From: Musa acuminata AAA Group
Lineage: Eukaryota; Streptophyta; Magnoliopsida; Zingiberales; Musaceae
NCBI RefSeq assembly: GCF_036884655.1
Contig: NC_088357.1
Location: 10,579,501 to 10,643,500, forward strand
Length of the DNA stretch: 64,000 nt
Reading direction: 5' to 3'
Below the pieces are notes generated by a model. The model did not search any database, had not been told where the DNA came from, and saw only the letters and a list, made by a program, of their open reading frames with translations. The position numbers and the translations under genes are program-made. Position 1 is the stretch's first letter. Each line of letters opens with the position of its first letter. Shown here piece by piece: positions 48,692-61,038 of this stretch.

Positions 48692-48745
48692 CTTCTTCTT
48701 CTTCTTCTTCTTCTTCTTCTTCTTCTTCTTCTTCTTCTTCTTCTT
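48692..48745. repeat. (TTC)n microsatellite
   Basis: About 18 perfect TTC units in the intergenic region. They open poly-Ser, poly-Leu and related frames, which are not genes. Confidence 0.97.
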
Positions 48746-50983
48746 TTCTTTATTCCTTTCGAGGAACAAGGCAATTATGTCACGAAAGATTGTCTTATTT
48801 TATTCTTCCTTCCTTCGTTATAACTTCTTTCATGGGCATTATCGACGAGTCGATTTCAGCTCATCGATCAAACCATTTGAATCTTAAACACTAAAATAAA
48901 ATACTCTCTACCTTTTTATTTATTATCAAAGAAAGAAAATTGTACTTTCTAAAAGGATATTTAAGGATGAAAGAAGAAAAAAAAAATCTTATCATACACA
49001 CTATACTATCTCATCGTTTCAATGTGTTTATCATTTTGCATCATTTATAATATATAATCATATTTATTTAAAAATATTTAATCTACTGTTCCATCAGTTG
49101 ATTCCGATCAACTAATAACCTAATGATGCAAGCCTTAACGGGATCGGCGATTTTAATATATGCATGCATGCTTGCACCGTAGTCACTTTGTTTAGATTCG
49201 ACATGCCAAAGTCAAACGCCGTGAAGTCAAACTAACCCAAAAGAAGAGATGACAAACCAAGAATCTATCTATCCTCTCTGACCTTAGGGTTTGTGACCTC
49301 ATATCACTCACCAAACTTACACTCATTCATGCCAATGTTGTGATAATTATATCATCTCCTCGTGCAAAGAAATTAAAATACATAACCACAAGGAAAGACG
49401 ATATCGGAGGGAGGGGGAGGACCGACCGACTGCTTTTATGAACCGAGGTTTTCTCGATCGACAGCCAAACGCATGGCTTACCGTCAGCCCACAGTTTCAA
49501 CAAGTCAATGCAACTGTAGAGTGTACGTCTTCTTCGTCGCCACAGACAGGTTTACGCCCGAACGCATCACGCCGCTTCCGTGTTCTTTTGATTCAGCCCA
49601 CCTTAGCATCTTTCCAACATCACTTATTTAAAGTTCTTTGTTTGATCAATAATGATTGGTATTTGTTTCCAGGTCGATCACGCTCATCTCTTTCGCCTTT
49701 GATGCTGTCTCTTTCCCTCGTGCTTCTTCCCTTGGAGCCGACTGACTGATGCCGCAAATCCAACAGTAGGAATATAGTGTCGGAGCGTCCATGATTATGG
49801 TTCGTAGGGTTCTTTCCGGCCTTCATCGCTGAAAACTGTTTCGTCATTCCCGTGAAGACCTGTCATGGATTTAATCTTTTGCGTTAATCGGTACCAAGCA
49901 GAGGCTTATCCATTCATGTGTGCAGAAATATTTATGCTGCTGAATACCTATATAATATTTATAACAAGGTGGTAAGGAAAAGGAGGAGAGGCTTATCCAT
50001 AGACGATGGACAGCAAGGCAGAACAGCTGTGTCCAGGAGATAAAAGGCTGTGGGTGGCCGGACAGTGGATCCCACCTCGGGCAACACCACGATGCAATGA
50101 GACAGTAATCTAGTCTTACTCACCTTGGAAAGGAAACGTTTCCCCCACCAATTTAATGCCGAGCCTTATCCGGTTGACCGCATCGCTGGGAAGTGGAGCG
50201 CTCCCTCCCTTGTCATCTTGTTCCCCTCCCCCCGGACGCTACGATGGTCGGATCCTGCAACACCACACTGGGCAGCTTCTTGCGGCTCACAACCTTCGGG
50301 CCCCACTCGCATGGGGCTTCCGCGTACCGACACGTTGGCGAGATGGGTCACGTTGGTGCTTGCCATCGCGCAGGCGATCGGCGGACATGGCCGAACAGGC
50401 GGGCCTGGCCCGTGAGGGCACCGGCGGGGACCACCAGCACCCCCCCACGCCACGGCCGATGACGTGGCTGCCACCGGCACGGAGCCTTTCGCGCGACACG
50501 CGTCGGTGGTGGGGGGTCTCGGTGTGGTGGCACGTGGACGCCGGGGCGTCGTGGGTCCCAGCTTGGCCTTATCCTCTCGCGCCCGGATATTTCCAAGATC
50601 ACGAAAGTTTCGTGCTAACGACCGCATAGTATGTACGTGCGGGAACTTACGTCTGCCCGGCGAAACTCCATGGACGGTGGCTTCGCTGTCCGCATAGAGA
50701 GGCGCATCGCGGAAATCTCCGCAGATTTAGCGAGCAACATTCGAGGGTATAAATGTCATTTCGGCAGATGCACTCCGAGGGATTAAAGTAAGACCAGAAA
50801 TTTAAGGGGATAATAATAAAAGAGTTGCTGCTGCGCCGTAGCGGCCGGTTGTTTGTCCCAACGAAACCGCAGCAGCGGCAACAGCTGGGAGAGATTCTAA
50901 GTGAGAGAACGGTGTCTTTGCTGCGCGTCTCAATCTCTGCTCACTCGAGAGATTGAGCTCACATTCGGAGGATTTCGATCCCG

Positions 50984-51549
50984 GTAATGCTTTCCTTATA
51001 TCCGGATGACTTTTCTCCTTTTTCGGTGCGAATTTTCTTGATCTCGAGACCCGTCGTTGTTTCGTGGTGGTTTGTTTAGAGGTATCTCTCCTTTGTCTTG
51101 TTCACCTTAATCGTTGGATTAATTTCTTCCATTTGATCGGGTGTATTTCATTTTAAGAGAGAGAGTTTGGATTCTTTCTCTCCACTCCGAGTCATCTGAT
51201 TCGATTCCTTGCGGGAATTCCCCAAATTTTATCCACTCGCTTGCTTTTCTTCCCCCCCCCCCCCCCCCCTCGCCCCTACATTTGATCCCTTTCCTCTTTG
51301 TTGAGGTCTTCGGAGGCCTTGTTCCGTTTGATTTCTCATCGTTGCTTGGGTTTTCTTGGCGAGCTGTAAAGCGAGTGAAGGAATCAGTTGGGACAAAGCA
51401 AACCTTCTCTGGGTTTATTAAATGCTTAGATCTAGGTTTTATTCAAGGTAAATCGGGGAAGAAGAAGAAAGGGGCCGTTTTGGAAAGTTGCTATCGCTAC
51501 AAAGACTTGAGATCGCTCTAAACCGAAGCAATCTTGGAGCTTGTTCCAG
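50984..51549 (+). other. Probable 5'-leader intron of the TPS gene
   Basis: CCCG followed by GTAATG at 50984 looks like a donor, and TTGTTCCAG ending at 51549 like an acceptor, 5 bp before the ATG. Removing this segment also removes the upstream in-frame ATG at 51534 and the upstream open frame at 51141-51521. A leader intron is usual in plant class II TPS genes. No transcript evidence is available here. Confidence 0.5.
51252..51269. repeat. C18 homopolymer in the TPS leader intron
   Basis: Eighteen consecutive C residues, then TCGCCCC. Long C runs are rare in plant DNA and error-prone in sequencing, so the exact length is uncertain. Confidence 0.9.
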
Positions 51550-51554
51550 TAGAA

Positions 51555-54294
51555 ATGGTGACGAAATCTTACTCCAATCTGTTGGAGTTGGCCTCCGGCG
51601 AGTCCCCTTCCCTTGGCCGAATCAGCCGCGGCATTCCCCGCGTCGTGACGGCACCCGGCATAGTCCCTGACCTCGATGACTCCGATGACGATGCGTCCAA
51701 TGCATCGTCAGATCGATCATCCCTCACACCCCATGACCGAACCATTATTGTCGCCAACCAGCTTCCCATCCGTGCCCAGCGCCGCCCTGAAGGTCGCGGC
51801 TGGATTTTCTCCTTGGACCAAGATTCCCTCCTCCTCCAGCTCAAAGATAGTATACGCGAGCATGCCGATATGGATTTTGTCTACGTGGGCTGCCTCCGCG
51901 AGGAAATTTTAGCTTCCGAGCAAGATGAGGTTGCCCAGATACTGTTGGAGACCTTCAAGTGTGTGCCTGTCTTCCTTCCGGCGGATCTCCGCTCTCGGTT
52001 CTATCATGGCTTCTGTAAGCAGCAGTTGTGGCCTCTCTTCCATTATATGCTTCCGCTGTCCCCTGATCTTGGTGGACGGTTCGATCGCAATCTATGGCAA
52101 GCATATGTCTCGGTTAACAAGATCTTTGCCGATATGATCCTTGAGGTCATCAATCCAGATGACGATTTTGTTTGGGTCCATGATTACCACCTCATGGTCC
52201 TTCCCACGTTCCTCAGGAAGCGGTTCAATAGGGTAAAGCTTGGCTTTTTCTTGCATAGCCCCTTCCCCTCGTCGGAGATCTACAGGACATTGCCGGTCAG
52301 GGAGGAGCTTCTGCGAGCACTACTGAATTCTGATCTGATTGGGTTCCACACGTTTGATTATGCCCGTCATTTCTTATCCTGCTGTAGTCGGATGCTTGGG
52401 CTCAGCTACGAATCCAAGAGAGGTTATATCGGGCTCGAGTATTATGGTCGCACAGTAAGCATCAAAATACTTCCTGTTGGGATCCATATGGGCCAGCTTG
52501 GCTCGGTGTTAAACCTTCCAGAGACGGAGGTGAAAGTTGCAGATCTCATCAAGCAGTTCTGCGACAGGGGTCGAGTGATGCTGCTTGGAGTTGATGACAT
52601 GGATATATTCAAGGGAATCAGCTTGAAACTGTTGGCCTTTGAGCAGCTACTTATGCAACATCCAGAGTGGCGAGGAAAGGTGGTTTTAGTTCAGATTGCA
52701 AATCCAGCTAGGGGACGGGGGAAGGATGTGAAAGAAGTACAGGATGAGAGCTATGCAATGGTGAAGCGGATCAATGAAGCTTTCGGGCTTCCTGGCTACA
52801 AGCCTGTAATTCTAATAGATAAGCCACTCCAGTTCTACGAGAGAATGGCCTACTATGTAGTGGCAGAATGTTGTTTGGTGACAGCAGTCAGGGATGGAAT
52901 GAATCTTATTCCTTATGAGTACATCATCGCACGGCATGGGAATGACAAGTTGGATAAGGTTTTAGGCTTGAGCCCCTCCAACCCAAAGAAGAGCATGTTA
53001 GTTGTTTCGGAGTTCATCGGCTGTTCTCCTTCCCTAAGCGGGGCCATTAGGGTGAATCCATGGAATATTGACACAGTGGCCGACGCAATGGCCTCAGCCT
53101 TGGAAATGGCCGATGCAGAGAAACAGTTACGGCATGAGAAGCACCACAGGTATGTGAGCTCCCATGATGTTGGGTACTGGGCCAAGAGTTTTTTACAGGA
53201 TTTGGAGAGGAGTTGCAAAGAACATAACAGGAGGAGGAGCTGGGGAATAGGGTTCGGATTGAAATTTAGAGTTGTGTCTCTTGACTCAAACTTCAGGAAG
53301 CTTGTTATGGAACATATTGTTTCTGCATACAGGAGAACTAGCACTCGGGCCATCCTTCTGGATTATGATGGCACTTTGATGCCGCAGGCATCAATTGATA
53401 AGAGTCCGAGCCCCAAGTCTATTGAGATCTTGAACAGCTTGTGTAATGATAAAAACAATCTGGTTTTTCTAGTGAGTGCACGAAGCCGAAGCACCTTAAG
53501 TGATTGGTTTTCTCCTTGTGAGAATCTAGGAATGGCCGCAGAGCATGGCTGCTACTTTAGGTAATCGTCAACATTTCTATTTATGTGCTGCACGGTTCTA
53601 CTCTACTAAAAGTACCTAAAGAACCACCTCTGATGTCTGCTTCCAGGTTGAGGAGAGATGCGGATTGGGAAACATGTGTTGCAGTCGCAGATCATAGCTG
53701 GAAACAAATTGCTGAGCCTGTAATGAGCTTGTACGCCGAATTAACCGACGGCTCTACAATCGAAAACAAGGAAACTGCACTGGTTTGGAGCTATGAAGAT
53801 GCTGATCCAGATTTCGGATCTTGTCAAGCCAAGGAACTTCTAGACCATCTCGAGAGTGTACTTGCTAACGAACCAGTTTCCGTGAAAAGTGGACCAAACA
53901 ACGTTGAAGTTAAACCACAGGTGAGCAATCACATGTGCTTATCACTCACGGTTAAAAGCACTAATTTTCACAGTATGGTGCTTTGTTTTGACAGGGTGTG
54001 AGCAAAGGCCTTGTAGCTGAGCGACTACTCTCGACCATGAAAAAGAGGGGTTTGTCACCGGACTTCGTACTCTGTATAGGGGATGATCGATCCGATGAGG
54101 ATATGTTTGAAGTGATAACCACCAGCATGTCTGATTCCTGGTTATCCCCTTCGGCTGAAGTGTTTGCTTGCACTGTCGGTCAAAAACCCAGCAAAGCCAA
54201 GTACTATCTTGATGATACAGCAGAGATCGTTAGGTTGATGCAGGGACTGGCTTCGGTTTCAGAGCAGACACCGAGGAGTTCAGGACCATTGTGA
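51555..54294 (+). CDS. Class II trehalose-6-phosphate synthase/phosphatase-like protein (TPS5-11 clade)
   Basis: Coding exons 51555-53560, 53647-53920 and 53995-54294 give 859 aa. The start is set at MVTKSYSNLLELASGE, the usual class II N-terminus; an in-frame ATG 7 codons upstream is probably intronic. Domains: a glycosyltransferase 20 synthase region (about 62-550) with VWVHDYHLMVLP (207-216) and GVDDMDIFKGI (345-355), then a haloacid-dehalogenase phosphatase-like domain with LDYDGT (602-607) and IGDDRSDED (788-796). In class I enzymes the second synthase motif reads GVDRLDYIKG. The loss of that Arg here, and PYEY in place of KE after DGMNLI, are class II traits usually linked to lack of synthase activity. 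The phosphatase motifs look intact, though class II proteins are generally thought to be regulatory, linked to T6P/SnRK1 sugar signalling. Exons are GC-rich. Confidence 0.96.
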
Positions 54295-55099
54295 GACTGA
54301 TCTTTTACTTTGCACACAGATACAGCAAGCGGAATTGTTTCTGGCTTGACTGGCCTTTTGTTGTAACTTTGGTAGCATAGAGCGCAACCAAATCCTCATC
54401 TTTTCTTGTCACTTTTGTCAACTAGGTTGTATATATTACAATTCTCATGATGAGTGCCTTTTATGTTGTTTGATTCCCATCTTGTTAGGTGGTTGGGTTG
54501 ATCAAAGTGACACTCTTATATACACTTGGGTCCTCTTTAAGCATGAGAAACATGAGTTGTTTTCTTCATCTCATGTTGACAGCAGCCAATGGCATTGACA
54601 TGCACAAAGACTTCCTAACATCAACATGATGTTGATCGTAGGAAATTAGAGATTCTAAACCAATCTCCCAAACAAGATTAAGTTACTGAGTAATGGTAAA
54701 ATCTCTTTCTTTTTTTCTTATTTTTGTTCTTTACTAATAAGGAAATAACTTTATTATTATTATTATTATTTTGACAAGCAAACCTGTTTTCTCAGTGACG
54801 AGGAAGAATTCTGAACTTGGAACTTCTGAATGAAAGGCCTTACACCACGCGAGAATTTTTATTTGTCTTTTTCAAGAATATTGAGAGGAGAAGAATCAGT
54901 CAAAAAAGCAACCTTTTTCTACTGAAAGAAAAGAATAATAAGTGTCATTAATTAAACCTATCTCCCCAGATCAGCCCAACACCTTTCCACTAGTCATCGA
55001 TTTACGTACCAAGTCATGCTAAGATCCAAAGGAGTCCGGCAAGACTTGACCAGTCTCTTTGACTGACCTTTCAAAGTTCCTAAGACAGCGACCTCCCCA

Positions 55100-55101
<2 letters not shown>

Positions 55102-55136
<35 letters not shown>
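55102..55136. repeat. (CT)n microsatellite
   Basis: About 17 CT units in the TPS-MACPF intergenic region. Confidence 0.95.
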
Positions 55137-55139
<3 letters not shown>

Positions 55140-56025
55140 AAGAGTTTTCGTCCGACTGCATTCTCCCGTGTGGACTTGCAGTCTTTGCGAGGACAGCGTA
55201 GCCTCACCACGCCATACAAGGAATAGTTCATCATCAATGGCTTTTCCCACTCGGAGAAGAAAGTAGAGGCAACTTCTTTTGATGTTTGGAAGACTATGAA
55301 GTCGTTATGCATCATCTACAGCATCGAGTAGATCACCGACTCCATCATCTTTGTGGACTAAGCAGTCACCCCGGACGAGTAAACCAGTTTCGGAGGCAAG
55401 GATGTTGTAGGGTCTATTTACTAGCAACGAAATAAAGAAGCTATCATGATCGGGTAATGTTACATCATTAAAGGTTTTACGTTTATTTATGTACAAATTC
55501 TTATCTTTTGGATTAAATTGCTAATGAAATCTTGCCTTACTATTATTTACAAGTTGATGCTGGTATACATAAATTTACTACATGTAGGCCCCAGCAGTTG
55601 GACATCAACAAAATAATAATCAGTTTCCAGGAAAGACATGTAAAATTATGATTAAATAATAATCAAAATAAAATTTAAAATAATAATATAAAGTGTTAAA
55701 TCTGAGTCAATTGGGATTGTCCTTCTGCTTTTTGTTGTAAGATGATTCTAATCGATATCATCCATATTTGTACATACGACTATGTCGAAATTTACAAAAT
55801 TATATCCGGATGTTTTCGATAAAGTCTCGTCAATGTTTAAGTTACAAAAGAGTTTGGATTATTCGACTTAAATTTTAAAAAGAAGAAGATATCTATGACC
55901 ACACATTAAAAATTCTTTTATAATAGACTTTGGATGTTGTTACTTTCCTAATAAGCATCGATCATACAAAAAGTGATGCATATCTTTTCATCTTTACTAT
56001 GATCATAATGTGCCGAACCTAAGAT

Positions 56026-56113
56026 ATCTGTCGTGTAATGTTAAGGTATTGATCACATGATGTTAAGGCATCGATCATGTAGTGCTGAGATATCAGTCAC
56101 ATAATGTTGAAGT
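56026..56113. repeat. 22-bp tandem array, four units
   Basis: Units at 56026-56047, 56048-56069, 56070-56091 and 56092-56113 follow the pattern ATCGATCACATGATGTTAAGGT with several changes each. GGTATTGATCACATGATG in units 1-2 also occurs at about 3028-3045, in a degenerate array of the same period. GATCACATGATG is nearly palindromic. Confidence 0.8.
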
Positions 56114-56301
56114 GTCGATGTATCTATTCCTATATCGTAAAGAAAATAATAACATCATTTTACATGTTTTGTTACACTTAGCAGTAATTTTAGTTCAGGC
56201 AGAAATATAAATGCAAAGAAAATAATGGTGTTAGGATCTGCAAATTGAGAAGACAGCAAATAAATATATCAGTAAAAAGGAAAGACAAGTGGATCATTAT
56301 C

Positions 56302-56323
56302 TATATATATATATATATATATA
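56302..56323. repeat. (TA)n microsatellite
   Basis: About 11 TA units, 900 bp upstream of the MACPF start codon. Confidence 0.92.
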
Positions 56324-57223
56324 AGATCCACCATATTAACTAACCAATGCACTCAGGTCATTGCTTTTATGCCTAATACGAAGTCTCCCGAGAGTCGCAT
56401 GACCAAATCTCATGGAAAGTTCGTGGATCGAAGGAGTTTGAATGAATCACTCGAAACGTATGGCCCCGCAAGCAGTAAGCAATCCGTCCGGTACCTCTCC
56501 ACACAGTACTTTCCATCCTCTTCAACCTTCTCCTCGTGTGAAATGGAGAAATCTCCGTACAATGGAATGGATGATACATTGTGTGAAACAGCGCCAAAGT
56601 AAATGTCCCCATCTGCAGCCTCATACGACCCCACCTCGACATTTCCCACCACCCATCACTGGCTCTGGCCTTTGACCACTTCACTCGATTCAGCGTTGAC
56701 ATCTTAAACTTTTGTGTTTAGATGCACCAATCAAATATAATCCTAAAATACTGTCCACACCTGAGGAATTACGCATCAATTATCATGTTATTTCCGTGTT
56801 GAAGAATGATCAGTGGATTCACATCGGACCTTAACGCGTTAGCCAATCATCCTGCGGCCTTTCAAACCCTCTTGCCACCATCGATACGCCAGGCGCAGGG
56901 ATCACAATTGACTTCGTTAAAAGAACGGCATCAGGGTTGAACGAATCATGCACCTGCGACTCTTACGTGTTGGTGCTGAAGAGAGAGGGAAAGATAATTC
57001 AGTTAATGGAAATGAGCGGTCAGTATCCTACACAATGGAAACCCCACCGTTTCCATTGTGTAATTCTTCTTTTCTACTACCTTCGACTTGTTATTCTACT
57101 GATCCCGATCTATATATGTATATCTGTAGGATATGAGCAAGCACACACCATGAAGAGACTATTGTAGAGGACGATAAGAAGCGGTCTGGTGGTGGGGAAT
57201 TAGCTGGGGAGAGAAGAGAGAAG

Positions 57224-60200
57224 ATGAGCCAGGCTGTGGAGACAGCTCTGAGGTGCCTGGGGAGGGGCTTCGACGTCGCATGCGACTTCCGGCCGGAGTA
57301 CTGCAGGGGAAAGGAGAGGCTGCTTGTGATAAATGAGGAAGAGAAGAGAGAGATCGCTGTGCCCGGGTTTGGAACGTTCAAGGATGTCTCTGTTGACATA
57401 AAGTGCGATAAGGGGGATCGGATGCGATACCAATCCGATGTGCTCGAGTTCAATCAGGTAGCTTGTTTTTGTGCTTTGGTTCTTCTTCTTCTTCTTCTTC
57501 ATGAAGCTTTTTCTTTGTGAAAGCGTATGTTTTTGTGAGCTTTTGTATGCAGTTGTGATCTTTGTTTCTTTTGTTCTCCTAAATCTCTTCTCACGCGATC
57601 CCATCATTTGTTCTCTGGCAGAGAATCTCAAGTCTCTGCTCTCAGCACCTCTGTTTTCGGAATCTATTATTTACCTTTCATTTTACAAATCCTATTTCAT
57701 GCACGTAAAAGAAGCTTCTCTCCTCCTTATTGAGAAGCAGAGGGATGATATCGTAGCTAAATAACATCGACCGTATCAAATACTCGAGAAAATGCATCTT
57801 TAAAATTTGGCTGATCAGAGGTTTTGGGATGCTAAGAAAAGCTCTCAAGCCATTTAGAGAGATCGAATAGAGCTGAAGGAAGAGCTGTCTAATACAAGCA
57901 ATCGTAAAAGACCAATCTTTGCTCAGTTCCAAGGAAACCATCTGAAGTATGTATCCAGAGGAAAATGTCAATGAAAGATTCTGCATCAAGAAGTAGATTT
58001 CTTCGGAAAACAAAAACATCACACACAATGTTCTTCGGCCTGTTGTAAATTTAGAGAATTAGACGACAGTAGTTATGATCTTTGAACCACAAAAAAAATA
58101 GAAGATGAGAAATTGGTTGTGACCATCAGCACCAACCAAGAAATAATTAGACCACCGAGTAGGTCGAGCTAACAAAGCCATCTTCGAATTGATTTCTGGG
58201 GACAAAAAAGGGATCGCTTTCTTCATTTTTAGAGGGTTAGGCTTTGACCAACACCAGTAGATGGAAGCTGTTGATGACTGCATTCTTCTATCTAATTCAT
58301 GCTGCTAATGAGGGGTACTCAAAGCGTGAGCGAAGAAACAGAGATGGAGTGCGAAGAATGGCGATCTTAACAAATATATCTTCCTAAAAGGGCTTACTTG
58401 TTGGAGCTCCATGCAGATGTCAGAGCTGTTCAACTGTCGGAGCTCGATGGCAGGAAAGATCCCCTCCGGGCTGTTCAACTACATGTTCGACATGGACGGG
58501 TGCGCATGGGCCCAGGAGGCGTCCAACACCAAGTGCCTCGCCATGGATGGCTACTTCATCGCGCTCCTTGAGCTGCGAATCGAGCACCAGCCACTTGCTC
58601 TTGTGGATCATGTCGTCAGAGATGTTCCTTCGACTTGGGACCCCTGCGCGATCGCAAGGTACGTCTAGATGCATGCCATCGACGATGAGTAGCAGAAAGG
58701 TCAAGTTGGTGACTTGAGACTGCACGATGACAAGCATGCATGATGCTAAACATCAGCCTCTGATGAGGCCAAACGGCAGAAACAAAACGAGAAATATTCA
58801 ATCAATCAATCTTGTTCTCGAAGGAGGAGTCCAAGAAACACAAAGAAAGATTGCTGATAGAAGAGGAGTTAAAGAGAAGTTTACTGATTGAGATGGTGTT
58901 GGATTTCTGTGCTTGCAATGCAGGTTCATCGAGACCTATGGCACGCATGTAATAATGGGGTTAAGTGTGGGAGGTCAGGATGTGGTGTACGTGAAGCAAG
59001 ATCACTCCTCCAGCCTCTCCCCTCGTGAGCTCAGACAACACCTCGATAGGCTTGGGGATGAGCTATTCACAGGGACATGTGCGCTGCCTCCCTTCCACTG
59101 GAGATCTAAAGAACATAAGCTTAAGGTCTGCTTCTCAGGGCCACTCGGACCCATTGACTGCACTACTCTCATGATTCTTGTGCTATTTAACAGGTTCCAG
59201 AGGCCTTCAATGTCTTTGATCTACAGAAGCAAAATGTCAAGGGGATTGCTCCTGTCTTCTGCAAAGATGTAAGTTCTAAGACAACCTATCTGCAACACAG
59301 CTTTTCTTTCTGCATTATAAGAAGCTCACCGTGATCTCCTCCTCAGGGTGTGACAGTCATGTGCCACAAGAGAGGAGGAGATACCTCGGCGAGCAGCCAC
59401 AGCGAGTGGCTTCTAACTGTGCCTTCATCGCCTGATGTGATCAACTTCACCTTCGTTCCGATAACCTCACTGCTCAAGGGAGTCCCCGGCAATGGCTTTC
59501 TGTCTCATGCCATTAACCTGTACCTTCGATGTATGTGCGATTACCCTCCCCGTGCAGATCATGGTTTCCGCTACCTGTTTCCTCAAAGTACGGCTATCAG
59601 AATTTGGATCAGATAAAGAGACCTAAGATCACTGGCTTGTTTATGCACCGCAGATAAGCCTCCTCTATCAGACCTGCGCTACTTCCTGGACTTCCAAGCT
59701 CACAAGCTCTGGGCCCCAATGCACAGTGATCTACCTCTGGGTCCCATCTCGAACAGGTCCATCCCGACCCCAGCCCTTACTTTCACCGTAATGGGCCCCG
59801 AGCTGTCGGTCAACTCTTCTCAGGTGTGCCATTTCACATCTCTCTTTGGATGCATGCTTGCTTGCTGCTGCTCTCTTCTCCACTGTGTTGCTGAACCACT
59901 ACAACCATATAAAGATTCGATCACATGCGAACTCAGGTCATCGTCGGAATGCGACCGGTGACGGGAATGCGACTGCACCTCGAGGGCAAGAAGAACGATC
60001 GGTTAGTCGGAACTCCTGACATACCTTAACTTGATGCTGCAAGCAGGGATCACTGAGCTTAACTTGGACGTGTTCAGGCTAGCGATTCACCTGGAGCACC
60101 TGTCACATACCCCTGGGTTCATCGGAGCCCGGCCCGAGGCGGCGCCGGAATGGCGGGGATCGGACGCGATCGCCGACCAGCGATACTATGAGCCGGTCCG

Positions 60201-60705
60201 ACGGAAGAAGTTCGCGCAGGTGTGCACCGTGCCGATCGAGTACGACTCCCCGTGGCGGCCGACCGACGGCGGGGGGAACGCGTTCGTGGTCACCGGAGCT
60301 CAGCTCCACGTGACGGCGCACGAGTCCACGAGTGTGCTGCACCTCAGGCTCCTGTACTCGGAGGTGAGCGGCTGCGTCGTGAGCAGGTCGCAGTGGCGGC
60401 GAGGCCCGTCGGGCCTGTCTCAGAAGTCGAGCTTCTTCTCGGCCGTCAGCACCTCGTTCTCCGGTGGCCTGGAGAAGGAAAGGCAGCAAGGCCCAGAGGC
60501 GCCGGTGGACTCCGGTATTTTTCCGGTGGGCCCGCCGGTGCCGGTGGGAGCCCAGAAGCTTCTCAAGTTTGTGGATACCTCTCACCTGTGTCAGGGGCCT
60601 CAGCACAGCCCTGGGCATTGGCTGGTGACTGGTGCGAAGCTGGACGTGGAGAAGGGGAGGATTGGGCTGCAGGTTAAGTTCTCTCTCCTCACTTCACTTT
60701 TATGA
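57224..60705 (+). CDS. MACPF-domain protein, CAD1/NSL1-like
   Basis: Eight exons: 57224-57457, 58417-58658, 58924-59125, 59194-59268, 59347-59530, 59654-59823, 59937-60001, 60078-60705, giving 599 aa, the usual size for this plant family. Family members (CAD1, NSL1 in Arabidopsis) are mainly cytosolic or membrane-associated and act as negative regulators of salicylic-acid-linked cell death and immunity. Seen: an N-terminal AVETALRCLGRGFDVACDFR, a MACPF core with ETYGTHVIMGLSVGGQDVV (162-180, the YGTH signature), HSEWLLTVP, FVPITSLLKGVPG, LYLRYKPPLSDLRYFLDFQ, and a C-terminal half with WRGSD, FVVTGAQL, LRLLYSEVSG and GPQHSPGHWLVTGAKL. No signal peptide is visible, as expected for the plant group. 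The last exon is markedly GC-rich. Intron 1 (57458-58416) contains nothing I recognise. Phase is kept at every junction. Confidence 0.94.
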
Positions 60706-61003
60706 TGTTTGAGGCTCGCAGCTTCATAGTATCTTCTCTCTCATTAGAGTCTCAAGAAGCAAGTTGTACAGTAGATGGAAAAGAAGTCATCGTTCTTTCT
60801 TCGTTTTGTTTAGCTTTGGAGGATCAATTTGTTATCACCAAGCAGTGCACACTTTACATTTGCTTTGCTTCTGATGCCTAAAAGATCCACACCTTGCTAA
60901 CAGTTGAAATATGAAAGTGATGCAGATTGATAGCAACAGGTGAAATATGAAAGTTTCAGCATCAAAAAGATGTTTGTAAAGTTTGAATATACTTGAGGAA
61001 GGC

Positions 61004-61038
<35 letters not shown>

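Larger units (their letters stand above)
46435..50983. other. Intergenic region, nicastrin 3' flank to TPS upstream region
   Basis: No gene recognised. It should contain the nicastrin 3' UTR, AT-rich spacer with simple repeats, and the TPS promoter. From about 50130 to 50650 it becomes very GC-rich and opens overlapping frames on both strands, none with a recognisable domain. GGATAATAATAAAAG near 50807 is a possible TATA region for the TPS gene. Confidence 0.55.
54295..57223. other. Intergenic region between TPS and MACPF genes
   Basis: Contains the presumed TPS 3' UTR, simple repeats and the 22-bp tandem array. The frames near 56370-56700 on both strands have no recognisable domain. Possible TATA-like sequence CTATATATGTATATC near 57109 lies about 110 bp before the MACPF ATG. 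Confidence 0.55.

Noticed and set aside
48557..48894. Frames with poly-Leu and poly-Ser runs
   Set aside because: They are produced by the (TTC)n microsatellite.
50125..50697. Several long frames on both strands in GC-rich DNA upstream of TPS
   Set aside because: High GC removes stop codons in all frames. The translations look like shuffled Pro/Arg/Gly-rich sequence and no splice-linked continuation was found. Treated as promoter.
51141..51521. 126-codon frame upstream of TPS
   Set aside because: It spans an 18-C homopolymer and probably lies in the leader intron. Amino-acid sequence is not protein-like.
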